Shown here piece by piece: positions 17,060-24,620 of a stretch of DNA of 64,000 nucleotides. A model generated the notes under the pieces. It saw only the letters and a program-made list of their open reading frames with translations. It was not told the DNA's origin and did no database searches. Made by a program: the position numbers and the translations under genes. Origin of the DNA: Variovorax sp. SG517 (GTDB lineage: Bacteria > Pseudomonadota > Gammaproteobacteria > Burkholderiales > Burkholderiaceae_C); assembly GCF_013376045.1 (NCBI RefSeq), contig NZ_JABMJG010000002.1, forward strand, positions 310,001 to 374,000, read 5' to 3'. How positions within the stretch are numbered: the stretch's first letter is position 1; each line of letters begins with the position of its first letter.

Positions 17060-17422
17060 TCATGATTTGACCGCAATCCGTGCCAGGAGATCGACCAGTT
17101 CCGGCTCTTCGCCCACGATCCGGGTGAGCGTGAAGCCGATGGCGGGCCAGCGCTGGCGCAGCGAATCGAGCTGATGCGGCAGGTCTTCGCGGGCGTGCTT
17201 GCCCATGCCGAGGAACAGGGGGACGACGCGGATGGCGGTGGCACCACCCGCAACCAGTGTTGCCACGGCCGTGGGCAGGTCGGGCTCGGCGAGTTCCATG
17301 TAGGCGCAGGCCACGCGGGCGCCGGGCTCGTTGGCTAGCAACCGGGCGGCCACGGCCTCGATGGGCTGGCGCCAGCGCTCGTCGCGCGAGCCGTGCGCCA
17401 GCAGGACGATGCCTCGCGTCAT
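17060..17422 (-). CDS. CbiX/sirohydrochlorin chelatase-family protein
   Basis: A 120-residue short-form (CbiX-S-like) class II chelatase. It opens with MTRGIVLLAHGSRDERWR, which contains the metal/porphyrin-binding His and the HGS motif, and continues with VACAYMELAEPDLPTAV and IRVVPLFLGMGKHAREDLP, which carries the second conserved His. These proteins insert Co2+ or Fe2+ into sirohydrochlorin, or Ni2+ in related enzymes. Placement just before cysB favours siroheme synthesis for sulfite reductase, an inference. ATG at 17422 overlaps the lptG stop by 4 bases (ATGA 17419-17422). Confidence 0.85.
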   Translation of the reverse strand: MTRGIVLLAHGSRDERWRQPIEAVAARLLANEPGARVACAYMELAEPDLPTAVATLVAGGATAIRVVPLFLGMGKHAREDLPHQLDSLRQRWPAIGFTLTRIVGEEPELVDLLARIAVKS

Positions 17423-18531
17423 CGCCGCAGCACGAGCCAGCTGAAGGCCGTGAGCGACATCACCGAATAGATCATCCCTGGCGCCGCCGCGGTGAGCCAG
17501 GGCGACCAGTTGCTGAGGTTGCCCAGGTAGCCGAACACGTTGTTCAGCAGGAAGAAGCTGATGCCGATCATCACGCCGCCGAACACGTAGGTCGTGATGC
17601 CCGACTGGCGGAAGTGCAGGTAGGCGAAGGGCAGGGCGAGCACCACCATCACCAGGCACGACAGCGGGTAGAACACCTTGCGCCAGAACTCGATCTCGTA
17701 GCGCTGCGCGGTCTGGCCGTTGGCGTCGAGGTGGCGGATGTAGTCGAACAGGTCGATCGTGCTCATCCGGTCGGGGCGCAGCAGCGCGACCGACACCATC
17801 TCGCCGGTCAGCGAGGTCGGCCAGTTCAGCTGCGGGATCTTGGTGGTGACGATGTGAGCCTGCTCGGCCGAGCTGCGCGTGTCGTATTTCTGCTCGGCGA
17901 CGTCGGTGAGCAGCCAGTGGCCGTCGCTGCCGATGGTGGCCGAGGCGGCGACGATCTGGGTCTTGATGTAGCCGTTGTCGTCGAACTCGAAGATGCGCGG
18001 GTTCTTCAGCGCGCCCTTGCGGTCGATGGCCAGCACGTTCACGGCGTAGGAGGCGTTGTCCCGCTTTTCCTTGAGCCAGGCGCCGGTGTTGCCGGCCAGC
18101 GAATAGGTGCCCTGGTACCTGGCCTTGAGCAGCTGGCCCGTGCGCTCGGAGGCCGGCGCCACGTAGTCGCCGATGGCGAAGGTCAGCACCACGAAGCCGA
18201 TGCCCAGCAGCAGCAGGGTGCGCAGCGCGCGCCAGGGGCCCAGTCCGCTGGTGCGCAGGATGGTGTATTCGGAGCTCTGCGCCAGCCGGGCCATGACGAA
18301 GATCGAGCCGATCAGCACGGTGATCGGCAGCAGCTCGTAGAGATGGCTCGGCACCAGCAGGGTCACGTAGATCAGCGCCTGCGCGGGCCCGTAGTTCAGG
18401 CTGTCGGGCTTGCCGATGGACTGCAGCTCGTCGACGAAGTCGAAGAAGAAGAAGAGGCTCAGGAAGCCGAGCGTCACGAACGCGACGGCCTTCAGCACCT
18501 CGACGTAGATCAGGCGTCTTATCGTTTTCAC
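17419..18531 (-). CDS. lptG: LPS export ABC transporter permease LptG
   Basis: A 370-residue inner-membrane permease of the LptB2FG complex that extracts LPS from the inner membrane and passes it to LptC/LptA. It has six predicted membrane helices, three on each side of a large periplasmic beta-jellyroll domain. Helices are visible at LKAVAFVTLGFLSLFFFFDF near the N-terminus and VMIGISFFLLNNVFGYLG near the C-terminus, and the coupling-helix region LYELLPITVLIGSIFVMARL is typical. The start is GTG at 18531, overlapping the lptF stop (GTGA 18528-18531); longer in-frame versions run back into lptF. Confidence 0.93.
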   Translation of the reverse strand: MKTIRRLIYVEVLKAVAFVTLGFLSLFFFFDFVDELQSIGKPDSLNYGPAQALIYVTLLVPSHLYELLPITVLIGSIFVMARLAQSSEYTILRTSGLGPWRALRTLLLLGIGFVVLTFAIGDYVAPASERTGQLLKARYQGTYSLAGNTGAWLKEKRDNASYAVNVLAIDRKGALKNPRIFEFDDNGYIKTQIVAASATIGSDGHWLLTDVAEQKYDTRSSAEQAHIVTTKIPQLNWPTSLTGEMVSVALLRPDRMSTIDLFDYIRHLDANGQTAQRYEIEFWRKVFYPLSCLVMVVLALPFAYLHFRQSGITTYVFGGVMIGISFFLLNNVFGYLGNLSNWSPWLTAAAPGMIYSVMSLTAFSWLVLRR

Positions 18532-19658
18532 GTGGGTTCGATCCTGGGAGCGGTTGCCGGCGCGGCAACGGAGGCGGACGGGCTCTTCCGGATGCGTCGT
18601 CCCCAGTTGTTCTGGCGGGCGCCCAGCCATGCAAGGTTGATCAGCAGCACGCCGCCATGCAGCAGCAGCATGAAGCCGCCCATGCCGAACTTGCCCGAGC
18701 TGATCCAGCTCTGGCCGAGGTTGAGCATGTTGTAGTAGACGACGAAGGCGAACAGCGCGAGCAGCAGGTTGCCACTGCGGCCCACGCGCGGGTTGCCGCT
18801 GGACACGTTCAGCGCCAGCAGCACGAAGTTGATGGCGGCCAGCAGCATGCCGACGCGCCAGGCCAGTTCGCCCCGGCTCATGTCGCTCCGGTCGGTCAGC
18901 AGCGACAGGGTGGTGCGCGCACGCGCCGGAGTGGTGTCGTCGCCGAAGCCGGAGCTTCCGCCGGCGCGCGTTCCGTAGGTCTTGAATTCGCTGATCTTCA
19001 GGCCGGTGTTGGCCATCGGCTGCTCGAGCCGCTGGCCGTTGTTGAGCAGCAGGTAGCGCGAATCGCCGATGTTCTCGATGCTGCCGCTGCGCGCCGAGGT
19101 GGTGATCTGCAGGTTGCGCTCGATCGACCAGATGAAGACGTTCGTGGCCCTGGAGTTGTCCGGCGTCTCCTTGTCGATGAAGAACACCCGCACGCGGCCG
19201 GCCGATTCGCGGAATTCACCCGGCGCCACGCGCTCGATGTCGCTGCGCTGCTCGTACTGCTTGCGCATGCCGATGGTCTGCGAGTTGGCCCAGGGCCAGC
19301 CCACCAGCGCCATGACGGCGATCAGGATCAGCACCGGCCAGGCGAAGCGGAACAGCGGCTTGACGAAGTCGGCCATGCCTTGTCCGCTGGAGAACCAGAT
19401 GACCATCTCGCTGTCGCGGTACATGCGCGACAGGGTGCCGACGATGGCGATGAACAGGCTCAGGCTCAGGATGGTCGGCATGTAGCCGAGCACCGTGTAG
19501 GCCATCACCAGGAACACCTCCTGCGGGTTCACACTGCCCTTGGACGCGAGCCCGAGGGTGCGGATGAGCATCATGGTCATCACGATGGTGACTAGTACCA
19601 CGAGGGTCGCTCCGAAGCTGCGGGACAGCTCCTTGCGTAAGGAAGAATGGAATAACAT
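18528..19658 (-). CDS. lptF: LPS export ABC transporter permease LptF
   Basis: A 376-residue partner of LptG in LPS export. It starts MLFHSSLRKELSRSFGATLV with the first helix (LVVLVTIVMTMMLIRTL), keeps the six-helix plus periplasmic-domain layout, and has the coupling segment GYMPTILSLSLFIAIVGTLSRMYRDSEMVIW (listed here as its position, about residues 58-88). The ATG at 19658 is only 21 bases from the divergent pepA ATG, and no Shine-Dalgarno is visible before it. A much longer open frame continues antisense to pepA but has no membrane or family features and is rejected. Confidence 0.93.
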   Translation of the reverse strand: MLFHSSLRKELSRSFGATLVVLVTIVMTMMLIRTLGLASKGSVNPQEVFLVMAYTVLGYMPTILSLSLFIAIVGTLSRMYRDSEMVIWFSSGQGMADFVKPLFRFAWPVLILIAVMALVGWPWANSQTIGMRKQYEQRSDIERVAPGEFRESAGRVRVFFIDKETPDNSRATNVFIWSIERNLQITTSARSGSIENIGDSRYLLLNNGQRLEQPMANTGLKISEFKTYGTRAGGSSGFGDDTTPARARTTLSLLTDRSDMSRGELAWRVGMLLAAINFVLLALNVSSGNPRVGRSGNLLLALFAFVVYYNMLNLGQSWISSGKFGMGGFMLLLHGGVLLINLAWLGARQNNWGRRIRKSPSASVAAPATAPRIEPT

Positions 19659-19679
19659 CGTTCGAGGAAAAAAAGGATT

Positions 19680-21200
19680 ATGGACTTTCAACTCAAGACC
19701 CTCACCGTCGCCCAGGCCGCAGCCGAGAAATCCGATGTCCTGATCGTGCTCGCCGGCAGCGCTCCCATCGCCTCCAAAGACCCGCTTTCCGTGCTTGCCG
19801 CCTCTGCCCGCAAGGCCGGCGACCTGCCCGACAAGGCCGGCAAGCTGCTCAGCCTGTACCGCCCGGAAGACGTCGTGGCCCCCCGCGTGGTGCTCGCCGC
19901 CATTGGCGACGGCAAGCCGGCCTCGGTGCGCACGGGCGTCGTCGCGGCGGTCAATGCGGCCAAGGCCCAGGCGCCCAAGCGCGTGACCCTGGTGTTCGCG
20001 CAGCCCGCCGACGGCGCGGCGGTGGCTTGCGCCGTCACGGCGGCGGCCGAAGCCAGCTATGTCTACACCACCACCAAGTCGAAGGCCGAACCCCGCAGCA
20101 TCCGCCAGCTGACTGTCGGCGTGGCCGATGCCGCCGCGGTCGCCGGCGCCTTCGACGACGCCCGCGCCACCGTGCGGGGCATCGAGCTGGCCAAGGAGTG
20201 GGGCAACCGGCCCGCCAACCACGCCACCCCCACGCTGCTGGGCGAGGCCGCCAAGGAGCTGGCGAAGCTGCCGAACATCAAGTGCGAGGTGCTGGGCCCC
20301 AAGGAGGTCGAGAGGCTCGGCATGGGCTCCTTCGCCGCCGTGGCCCAGGGCTCCGCCGAGCCGCTGCGCTTCATCGTGCTGCGCTACCAGGGGGCCTCCA
20401 AGGAGCAGGCGCCGGTGGTGCTGGTCGGCAAGGGAATCACCTTCGACACCGGCGGCGTCTCGCTCAAGCCCGCGGCCGAGATGGATGAGATGAAGTTCGA
20501 CATGTGCGGCGCGGCCAGCGTACTCGGCACCTTCCGCGCGCTGGGCGACATCCAGCCCGCCATCAACGTCGTCGGCCTCATTCCTTCGTGCGAGAACATG
20601 AACGACGGCCGCGCGGTGAAGCCGGGCGACGTGGTCACCAGCATGAGCGGCCAGACCATCGAGGTGCTCAACACCGACGCCGAAGGCCGGCTCATCCTTT
20701 GCGATGCGCTGACCTACGCCAGGCGCTTCGAGCCCGCCGCCGTGATCGACATCGCTACGCTGACCGGCGCCTGCGTGATCGCCCTGGGCGGCGTGCGCAG
20801 CGGCCTCTTCGCCAGCGACGACACGCTGGCCGCCGCGCTCGAAGCCGCCGGGGAAGCCTCGCAGGACCGCTGCTGGCGCATGCCGCTGGACGACGACTAC
20901 GCCGAGGGCCTGAAGAGCAACTTCGCCGACGTGGCCAACATTGCCGGCCGCGCGGGCGGCGCCATCACCGCGGCCAAGTTCCTGCAGCGCTTCACGAGCG
21001 ACTTCCCGTGGGCGCACCTGGACATCGCCGGCACCGCCTGGAAGAGCGGGGCGGCCAAGGGCTCGACCGGCCGGCCGGTGGGCCTGCTGGTGTCCTATCT
21101 CACGAGCCGCGCGGGCAGCGGCGAGGCATCGGGCAAGGCGAAGCCCAGGAAAGCCAGGGCCACCGAGGCCACGGGCAAGAAGGCGCGGTCCGCGAAGTGA
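19680..21200 (+). CDS. pepA: Leucyl aminopeptidase (cytosol aminopeptidase, M17)
   Basis: PepA is a hexameric, di-metal aminopeptidase. In E. coli it also binds DNA for Xer recombination and carAB control. The 506-residue protein has an N-terminal domain followed by the M17 catalytic domain: VGKGITFDTGGVSLKP with a metal-binding Lys and Asp, DMCGAASVLG, the signature NTDAEGRLIL, and the C-terminal GRAGGAITAAKFL and WAHLDIAGTAW. The ATG at 19680 has AAGGA just before it. A Lys/Ala-rich tail (about 25 residues) extends beyond the core. The gene overlaps holC by 4 bases. Confidence 0.95.
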   Translation: MDFQLKTLTVAQAAAEKSDVLIVLAGSAPIASKDPLSVLAASARKAGDLPDKAGKLLSLYRPEDVVAPRVVLAAIGDGKPASVRTGVVAAVNAAKAQAPKRVTLVFAQPADGAAVACAVTAAAEASYVYTTTKSKAEPRSIRQLTVGVADAAAVAGAFDDARATVRGIELAKEWGNRPANHATPTLLGEAAKELAKLPNIKCEVLGPKEVERLGMGSFAAVAQGSAEPLRFIVLRYQGASKEQAPVVLVGKGITFDTGGVSLKPAAEMDEMKFDMCGAASVLGTFRALGDIQPAINVVGLIPSCENMNDGRAVKPGDVVTSMSGQTIEVLNTDAEGRLILCDALTYARRFEPAAVIDIATLTGACVIALGGVRSGLFASDDTLAAALEAAGEASQDRCWRMPLDDDYAEGLKSNFADVANIAGRAGGAITAAKFLQRFTSDFPWAHLDIAGTAWKSGAAKGSTGRPVGLLVSYLTSRAGSGEASGKAKPRKARATEATGKKARSAK

Positions 21201-21637
21201 CGGAAATCGGCTTTCACTACAACGCGCGCGACAAGCTGACCTACGCCTGCCGGCTGGTTCGCAAGGCCGTGAACACGCGCGGCCTGCGCGTGGTGGTGGT
21301 GGGCGATGCGCGCTCGCTCGACGCGGTGGATGCCGCGCTGTGGCAGCTGTCGCCGGTGGACTTCGTCGCGCACTGCCGCGACGATGCGCCGGCCCATGTC
21401 GTCGCGCGCTCGCCCGTGGTGCTGTCGGCGCAGGGGGCCGACGCGGCCTCGCTGCCGCACCGCGAGATGCTGGTGAACCTGGGCCTCGAAGTGCCTGCGG
21501 GCTTCGAGCGCTACGAACGCATGATCGACATCGTGAGCGACGAGGCCAACGACCGCCAGGTCGGCCGCGCCCGCTGGCGCCACTATGCCGATCGTGGCTA
21601 CACCATCCAGCCGCACGACTTCGCAAAGAGTTCCTGA
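21197..21637 (+). CDS. holC: DNA polymerase III chi subunit HolC
   Basis: HolC links the clamp-loader psi subunit to single-strand-binding protein. The 146-residue protein begins VTEIGFHYNARDKLTYACRL, followed by RGLRVVVVGDARSLDAVDAALW and NLGLEVPAGFERYERMIDIVS, then RARWRHYADRGYTI, the standard chi pattern. The GTG start at 21197 overlaps the pepA stop (GTGA). The pepA-holC order is common across Proteobacteria. A small gene starts 2 bases after the holC stop, so the three probably form one operon. Confidence 0.92.
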   Translation: MTEIGFHYNARDKLTYACRLVRKAVNTRGLRVVVVGDARSLDAVDAALWQLSPVDFVAHCRDDAPAHVVARSPVVLSAQGADAASLPHREMLVNLGLEVPAGFERYERMIDIVSDEANDRQVGRARWRHYADRGYTIQPHDFAKSS

Positions 21638-21638
21638 C

Positions 21639-22034
21639 ATGGCCAGCACGCTGCGCACGCCACCCCGGTTCGTTCCCACGCTGACGACGGTGCTCGAGAC
21701 TCCTGCGGAGCCCGCGAGTCCCGAGCCGCAGGCCGCGCAGCCGCCTGCGCCGGACCCGGCGAGCTCGATGGCATTGCCGCCGGCCGCGCAGCTCTCGCAG
21801 GCGGAAATCGTCAGCCTCGAAGAGCAGTTGCTGCATCGCGTGCTGCAGCGCGTCGACCTGTCGCTGGAAGAGCGTTTGAGCGACACCGTGTCAGCTGCCG
21901 TTCAGCATCAGCTCGACGCAATGGTGCCGCGTTTGCGCAATGAAATCGAGGCCGTTTTGCGCGCGCTCGTGATCGAGGCAATGGCCGCCGAACTCAGCGA
22001 AAACACCGGGTCTACGCCAGCTTCCGGGGCCTGA
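21639..22034 (+). CDS. Conserved hypothetical protein in the pepA-holC operon
   Basis: A 131-residue protein of unknown function. The first 60 residues are rich in Pro and Ala and likely unstructured (PEPQAAQPPAPDPASS). The rest looks helical and amphipathic: SQAEIVSLEEQLLHRVLQRV, then LEERLSDTVSAAVQHQLDAM and RNEIEAVLRALVIEAMAAEL. No catalytic motif, signal peptide or membrane segment is visible. It starts one base after the holC stop, so co-expression with the chi subunit is likely; a role near the replisome would be speculation. The start at 21639 was chosen because it falls directly after holC. Confidence 0.6.
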   Translation: MASTLRTPPRFVPTLTTVLETPAEPASPEPQAAQPPAPDPASSMALPPAAQLSQAEIVSLEEQLLHRVLQRVDLSLEERLSDTVSAAVQHQLDAMVPRLRNEIEAVLRALVIEAMAAELSENTGSTPASGA

Positions 22035-22170
22035 ATACTGGGCTAAACTGCGCCGCAGGTCGGAAGGGCGTGAGGGTGCCGCTGGTCTGCGGCGCGAAAC
22101 TTGCGAGGTCAGCGCGCCCGGATCACACGACCGGTTTTTTATTCTTTTCATCCAAGTTCTGGAGGTTCTC

Positions 22171-23385
22171 ATGCAATTGAAATGGACTGCGGTCGCACTG
22201 GCTGCAATCACGCTCGTGGCTTGCGGCAAGAAAGAAGAAGCTGCTGCTCCCGCTGCAGCGCCCGCGCCAACGGCCGCGGCCCCGGCTGCACCTGCACCCG
22301 CACCTGCCGGAGAAACCCTGGTCGTCAAGATCGGTCACGTGGGACCTACCAGCGGTGCCATTGCCCACCTCGGCAAGGACAACGAGTTCGGCGCCAAGAT
22401 GGCCATCGAAGACCTGAATGCAAAGGGCCTCAAGATCGGCGACAAGGTTGCCAAGTTCGAACTGGTCGCAGAAGACGATGCAGGCGATCCGAAGCAGGGC
22501 ACGGCTGTGGCCCAGAAGCTCGTGGACGAAAAGGTCAACGGCGTGGTCGGTCACCTGAACTCGGGCACCACCATCCCCGCCTCCAAGCTGTATAGCGACG
22601 CTGGCATTCCGCAGATCTCGCCTTCGGCCACCAACCCGAAGTACACGCGCCAAGGCTTCAAGACCACGTTCCGCGTGGTGGCTGACGACACGCAACTCGG
22701 CGGCACGCTGGGCAAGTACGCAGTCGAAACGCTCAAGGGCAAGAACATTGCCGTGATCGACGACCGTACCGCTTATGGCCAGGGCGTTGCCGAAGAGTTC
22801 GAGAAGTCGGCCAAGGCCGCTGGCGCCACCATCGTGGGCCACGAGTTCACCACCGACAAGTCGACCGACTTCAACGCCATCCTGACCAAGCTGAAGGCCG
22901 CCAAGCCCGACGTGCTGTTCTTCGGCGGCATGGACGCCGTCGGCGGCCCGATGCTCAAGCAAGTCAAGCAACTCGGCCTGAACGTCAAGTTCATGGGCGG
23001 CGACGGCCTGTGCACCAGCGAACTGCCGAAGCTGGCTGGCGATGCCATCGGCGAAGACATGGTGGTGTGCGCTGAAGCCGGCGGCGTCGACGGCGACTTC
23101 AAGCAGCCCCTGGAAGACTTCAAGGCCAAGTTCAAGACCAAGAACGGCGTGGAAGTGCAGATCTATGCACCGTACGTGTACGACGCGGTCAACGTGCTGG
23201 CCGAAGCCATGGTGAAGGCCGGTTCGTCCGACCCCGCCAAGTACCTGCCCGAAGTGGGCAAGGTGCAATACAAGGGCGTGACCGGCCCGATCGCCTTCGA
23301 CGAGAAGGGCGACATCAAGAATGGCGCGCTGACGCTGTACACCTACAAGGGTGGTGCGCGCACGCAGATCGCCGTGGTGCGCTGA
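22171..23385 (+). CDS. LivK-type branched-chain amino acid ABC transporter substrate-binding lipoprotein
   Basis: A 404-residue periplasmic binding protein. The signal peptide ends in the lipobox TLVAC, so Cys18 should be lipidated. A Lys/Glu then Ala/Pro-rich linker (residues 19-47) leads to the type I binding fold: VKIGHVGPTSGAIAHLGKDN, VVGHLNSGTTIPASKLY, and IAVIDDRTAYGQGVAEEFEK. This is the LivJ/LivK pattern for leucine/isoleucine/valine or related ligands. GGAGGT precedes the ATG. No permease or ATPase genes (livHMGF) are nearby, so it is an orphan component. It ends at a strong terminator, and its many AAG/GAA/GTC codons suggest high expression. Confidence 0.9.
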   Translation: MQLKWTAVALAAITLVACGKKEEAAAPAAAPAPTAAAPAAPAPAPAGETLVVKIGHVGPTSGAIAHLGKDNEFGAKMAIEDLNAKGLKIGDKVAKFELVAEDDAGDPKQGTAVAQKLVDEKVNGVVGHLNSGTTIPASKLYSDAGIPQISPSATNPKYTRQGFKTTFRVVADDTQLGGTLGKYAVETLKGKNIAVIDDRTAYGQGVAEEFEKSAKAAGATIVGHEFTTDKSTDFNAILTKLKAAKPDVLFFGGMDAVGGPMLKQVKQLGLNVKFMGGDGLCTSELPKLAGDAIGEDMVVCAEAGGVDGDFKQPLEDFKAKFKTKNGVEVQIYAPYVYDAVNVLAEAMVKAGSSDPAKYLPEVGKVQYKGVTGPIAFDEKGDIKNGALTLYTYKGGARTQIAVVR

Positions 23386-23406
23386 TTCGCTTCAGCCAGA
23401 AAAGAG

Positions 23407-23430
23407 AAAAGGGCCTTCGGGCCCTTTTTT
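23407..23430 (+). terminator. Intrinsic terminator after the LivK-type gene
   Basis: GGGCC (23411-23415), UUCG tetraloop (23416-23419), GGCCC (23420-23424), then six T bases; AAAA on the left pairs with the T run. It lies 22 bases past the stop codon. The convergent response-regulator gene ends 30 bases further on. Confidence 0.9.
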
Positions 23431-23458
23431 CATGCTTGTCTGTTTCAGCGCCAGGCGG

Positions 23459-23848
23459 TCAGAGCGGCGCGAGGCCCGAGGGGCGGTTGGCGTTGCAGTA
23501 TTCGATGAAGGCGTCGAGGTCGCGCGACTTGTCGAACACCGCATCCGCGCCGAGCGCCGTGCAGCGAGCCCGGATGTCCGCCGTCACGTAGTTGCTCAGC
23601 ACCACCACCCGCTGGCTGGGCTTGCGGTCCCTGCAGCCCCCGAGAACGCCGAGGCCGGAGCCTTCCTTCAGGAAAAGATCGACGATCAGCAGTTGCCAGC
23701 CGTCGGGATGCTCTGCGAGCCACGCGAGGGCGTCCGTCTCGGTTTCGGCGAAGCCGACCACCCGGCCGTTGACCAGATCCTCGAGTGCCGGGACCAGGTT
23801 GTCCCTGATGGTCTTGTTGTCCTCGACGAGGAACGTGATGAGGGCCAT
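23459..23848 (-). CDS. Single-domain response regulator (CheY-like receiver)
   Basis: A 129-residue stand-alone receiver domain with no output domain. The acidic pair is in FLVEDN, the phospho-acceptor Asp is in LLIVDLFLKEGSGL (about residue 57), a Ser in VVVLSNYV replaces the usual Thr/Ser switch position, and the conserved Lys is in AVFDKSRDL. No histidine kinase gene adjoins it, so its partner must be encoded elsewhere. It follows a coiled-coil protein gene by 90 bases on the same strand. It could act as a phosphate sink or bind a protein partner; which one is unknown. Confidence 0.85.
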   Translation of the reverse strand: MALITFLVEDNKTIRDNLVPALEDLVNGRVVGFAETETDALAWLAEHPDGWQLLIVDLFLKEGSGLGVLGGCRDRKPSQRVVVLSNYVTADIRARCTALGADAVFDKSRDLDAFIEYCNANRPSGLAPL

Positions 23849-23938
23849 GCCGTGGTTTCGCTTTGAGAACGAATAGCGTAGCGTGCCTGGCGGCAGCCCG
23901 GCGTAGGAGAAGGGATACGGACGAGGTCCGGTGCGAGG

Positions 23939-24295
23939 TCAGTCCGAGCCTTTGGCGCGGATCTTCGCCTTGAGCTTCTCGGCCAGCGCCTGGCTCTCGT
24001 CGCGCTCGGCCGTGACCTCGAGGCGCTTCTCGATTTCCTCGGTCAGCGCAGCATTGACCTCGGCGAGCTTCTCGGCCGACTTGGCCAGCTTTTCCTCGAG
24101 CTGGCTGGTGTGCTCGATGGCCTGCGCCACCTCGCCGACCTGCACTTCCTCGGGCAGTTCCTGCTCGAGCACCGTATTGACGACGGCGAGGTTGTCCGAT
24201 GCCCGCTGCACGTCCGCCGCCACCTGCTCGCTCTTTTCCAGGGTTCGGTCCAGCGGCGTCGTGCCGCGAGACGGGTTTTGCGGTTTTCCGGCCAT
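23939..24295 (-). CDS. Coiled-coil hypothetical protein
   Basis: A 118-residue, highly charged, almost entirely helical protein with heptad-like spacing from about residue 17 to the end (for example LEKSEQVAADVQRASDNLAV and LEEKLAKSAEKLAEVNAALT). No signal peptide, membrane segment or catalytic motif is visible. It precedes the single-domain response regulator on the same strand, so the two may be co-expressed. The function is unknown. Confidence 0.65.
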   Translation of the reverse strand: MAGKPQNPSRGTTPLDRTLEKSEQVAADVQRASDNLAVVNTVLEQELPEEVQVGEVAQAIEHTSQLEEKLAKSAEKLAEVNAALTEEIEKRLEVTAERDESQALAEKLKAKIRAKGSD

Positions 24296-24426
24296 CGGGG
24301 GATCCTTTGCAGGCGTAAAAGTAGAACCTTCGAATCGTAGCTCCAGACGGGAGCGCCCGGGTGCTTATCCCGGTTGTTGCAAGGCAACGCCGCTTCCCGG
24401 GCGGGGGCGGGGGAGAAGCAGGAGAC

Positions 24427-24457
24427 AAAAAAGCCCAGGCGCTTGTGGCGACTGGGC
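24427..24457 (-). terminator. Intrinsic terminator after tRNA-Ser
   Basis: On the minus strand GCCCAG (complement of 24452-24457), a 13-base loop, CTGGGC (complement of 24433-24438), then six T bases (complement of 24427-24432). It lies about 50 bases past the 3' end of the tRNA-Ser gene. Confidence 0.8.
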
Positions 24458-24505
24458 TTCCTGTGTCGTTCGAGTGTCCGTGAACGGTTACGAACAATCA
24501 ATCTC

Positions 24506-24596
24506 TGGCGGAGCAGGCGGGATTCGAACCCGCGGAGGGCTATTAACCCTCACACGCTTTCCAGGCGTGCGACTTAAACCGCTCATCCACCGCTCC
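24506..24596 (-). tRNA. tRNA-Ser (anticodon GGA)
   Basis: A 91-base gene including an encoded CCA end (complement of 24506-24508). The acceptor stem pairs GGAGCGG with CTGCTCC (one G-U), the anticodon stem is GCACGC/GCGTGT around loop CTGGAAA, which gives anticodon GGA for UCC/UCU codons, and the long variable arm (GAGGGTTAATAGCCCTC) is the class II feature of serine tRNAs. The T arm GCGGGTTCGAATCCCGC is canonical. It lies just downstream of the qmcA-like gene on the same strand. Confidence 0.95.
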
Positions 24597-24606
24597 TGAG
24601 CCCACG

Positions 24607-24612
24607 ATTGTA
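24607..24612 (-). promoter_or_regulatory. Candidate -10 element for tRNA-Ser
   Basis: TACAAT (5/6 match) on the minus strand lies 10 bases before the first tRNA base, in the 24-base gap after the SPFH gene. No good -35 is visible at 17 bases, so the tRNA may also be read from the upstream operon. Confidence 0.4.
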
Positions 24613-24620
24613 GCAGTCAG

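Noticed and set aside
19659..21836. A frame that would extend lptF by more than 700 codons across pepA
   Set aside because: The extension is antisense to pepA, lacks membrane helices and would place a normal LptF start deep inside the protein.
24506..24596. tRNA-Ser as an integration site for a mobile element
   Set aside because: No integrase, direct repeat of the tRNA 3' end or composition change is visible on either side within the window.
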